From Acanthaster planci (Eukaryota; Echinodermata; Asteroidea; Valvatida; Acanthasteridae): 19,838 nt of DNA. Position numbers and translations under genes: made by a program. Of the stretch, positions 18,523-19,838 are shown in pieces. Location: NCBI RefSeq assembly GCF_001949145.1, contig NW_019091414.1, positions 772,411-792,248 of the forward strand, in the 5' to 3' direction. The stretch's first letter is position 1. Each line of letters opens with the position of its first letter. The notes below the pieces were generated by a model that saw only the letters and a program-made list of their open reading frames with translations, did no database searches and was not told the DNA's origin.

Positions 18523-19838
18523 GTAAGTTACCCATTCACTTCAATTTAACTGAAGTTTCCCCTCAAAACTAAAAGTTACTTGAGGCGAGACAGTAACAAA
18601 GAAGAATCCAAAGCAAGGAAAAACCCAAAAGTTGACAAGTTCTCTCTTCTCTCGCAAAGGATGAAAAAATGAGATAACAATTGTGGGAAAAACAATATTC
18701 CACTTCAGTATTGGATCAAAGTTGCACCTGTCAGAAATGTCTCACTATCTGCTGTTGATAACATTTATTTCTTTCCAATCTATGTGCTAACCCTAACTGC
18801 ACTAATCTGTCAGAGAGCAATCGTGGCAGTGCTAGGGACCTTGTTACAGAACTGCTTGTAAAAAAAAACTGGCTAAGCATAGAAATAATTTGTGGCCCAC
18901 CATTCCAAAACCAGGCTGAAGGTTGCTTAGCAGTTTATTTGGAACCTGACATCGGTACAGTCGAACCTTGTTAATGAAAGCACTGTTTACAACGTTCTGA
19001 TTGTAATAACGACATTTTACAATGTAGGTTCCAATATTTTGTTTTTTCATTGTTTTATTATCATCTTCAGAGCCTGCAGGTCTTTTTTTTTAGTGCGGTT
19101 TGACTATTTACACATGAGCAATGCAAATAGCACAAATTTCATTACCCATAACTATTAAAGCTTTCCTTTCCAGAGATAGAGTTTGCACGATGAATCACTT
19201 TGAAGCATAAACATGAGCAATGGAGAGAGAAAGTGTTAATATATCAAAGTGACTTTGGCCTGGTTTGGAACATTTTGGTGGTTCATAGTATTGGATGCCT
19301 GTTTGTGTTTGATTTGCCCTTGAAAGATATTTGCTCAGCATGCAAAGCTTCTTGCAGTAGTGTTTTTTTCCTTTCTGGTGGCACTGTACATGTACATCTC
19401 ACCTGCATGTACGTTTACTATTACTTTGCATCGGCATCAATATCCTGTGTTTATTTAACACAGAGAATGGTGTTATGGTTCATCATGCAATGTTCAGTTT
19501 TGGCAGATCCTGAAGGCTTCTGCTTAGAAATGCTTTAGGCTAACAATACAGGCTTTTTATGTTTTCAAAGCCTTTATGTTCATGTGCTGTTGTTGCATGT
19601 GATTTGGCTATAACTAACAACAAAGGCAATTCAAAGTACATTAACCAAGACTTTGTATGGACCAATTCAGTTCCATTTTTCCATCCATTCATTAACCCTG
19701 CACGCTTCTACACATCAGTGTGAAATAATGTAGCCTGGTAGGCACTGTGTCGGGTAGCAAGATAGACCAAGGATTTATTTGTGTGATAAAGCATATGCAC
19801 GTACCTGTACATACACTGTATAGTTCAACCTACATGTA
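18523..19838. other. Start of the intron after the C19orf12-like exon; no further exon recognised
   Basis: The sequence begins GTAAGTTACC and runs to the window end with no recognisable continuation of the glycine-zipper protein (the next exon should open with further Gly/Ala-rich sequence). It contains a diverged MITE at 18958-19106 and a small CTAAGCA/TGCTTAG inverted repeat at about 18872-18930. A 112-codon plus-strand frame at 19200-19538 has no domain and is judged chance. Confidence 0.55.
18958..19106. mobile_element. Diverged pogo/Tc1-type MITE related to the one at 16676
   Basis: The left end CAGTCGAACCTTGTTAATGA follows a TA (18956-18957) and is close to the left end of the 16676 element. 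The right end, read in reverse complement from 19106, is TAGTCAAACCGCAC. The expected TA on the right is replaced by TT, and the interior is not clearly similar, so this is either an old copy or a relative. The right boundary is less certain than the left. Confidence 0.5.

Noticed and set aside
18317-18535. Minus-strand frame opposite the C19orf12-like exon, rich in Pro and Ala
   Set aside because: It is the antisense shadow of the glycine-zipper coding sequence.

Overview
The window looks like nuclear DNA from an animal, probably a marine invertebrate (echinoderm, hemichordate, cephalochordate or mollusc; I cannot choose between them). The reasons are spliceosomal introns with clean GT-AG borders, two conserved metazoan genes, very low gene density, AT-rich and CpG-poor background, a decayed DIRS1-like retrotransposon, small inverted-repeat elements, and a strikingly frequent palindromic word, TACATGTA. 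There are no bacterial-style operons, and most open frames on both strands are chance or shadows.

Layout. Positions 1-2158 are noncoding (probably 3' UTR and flank of the first gene). A TP53INP1/TP53INP2-like gene lies on the minus strand: coding exon 2 at 4619-4359 (ATG at 4512, LC3-interacting motif W-V-L-V), a 1,646-nt phase-1 intron, and the terminal coding exon at 2712-2159 with the family's signature boxes. Spliced, it gives 235 residues, close to the vertebrate proteins. A probable 5' UTR exon ends at 8881 (AAG|GTAAAA), inside a CpG-rich stretch of about 8.69-9.73 kb that reads as a promoter. The intron between holds a 703-bp inverted-repeat element (5306-6008).

From 11484 to at least 15312, on the minus strand, lies a degenerate DIRS1-like tyrosine-recombinase retrotransposon: gag with a CCHC knuckle, then reverse transcriptase/RNase H with a C-terminal extension, then the catalytic half of a tyrosine recombinase. 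It carries several nonsense codons and two frameshifts. Its gag reading frame is interrupted by a precise 395-nt GT-AG intron (14930-14536), the most interesting single observation here. Where the N-terminal half of the recombinase should be there is instead a short degenerate minisatellite.

Farther right are a 175-bp pogo/Tc1-type MITE (16676-16850) with TA duplications, and an exon of a C19orf12-like membrane protein on the plus strand (18278-18522) whose later exons lie outside the window. A second diverged MITE follows.

The two host genes are arranged head to head, and the CpG-rich block lies between them, so a shared or bidirectional promoter is possible but unproven. I see no sign that they work in one pathway, although both products are tied to autophagy or organelle membranes in vertebrates. 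I found no RNA gene, CRISPR array or clearly new multigene system.
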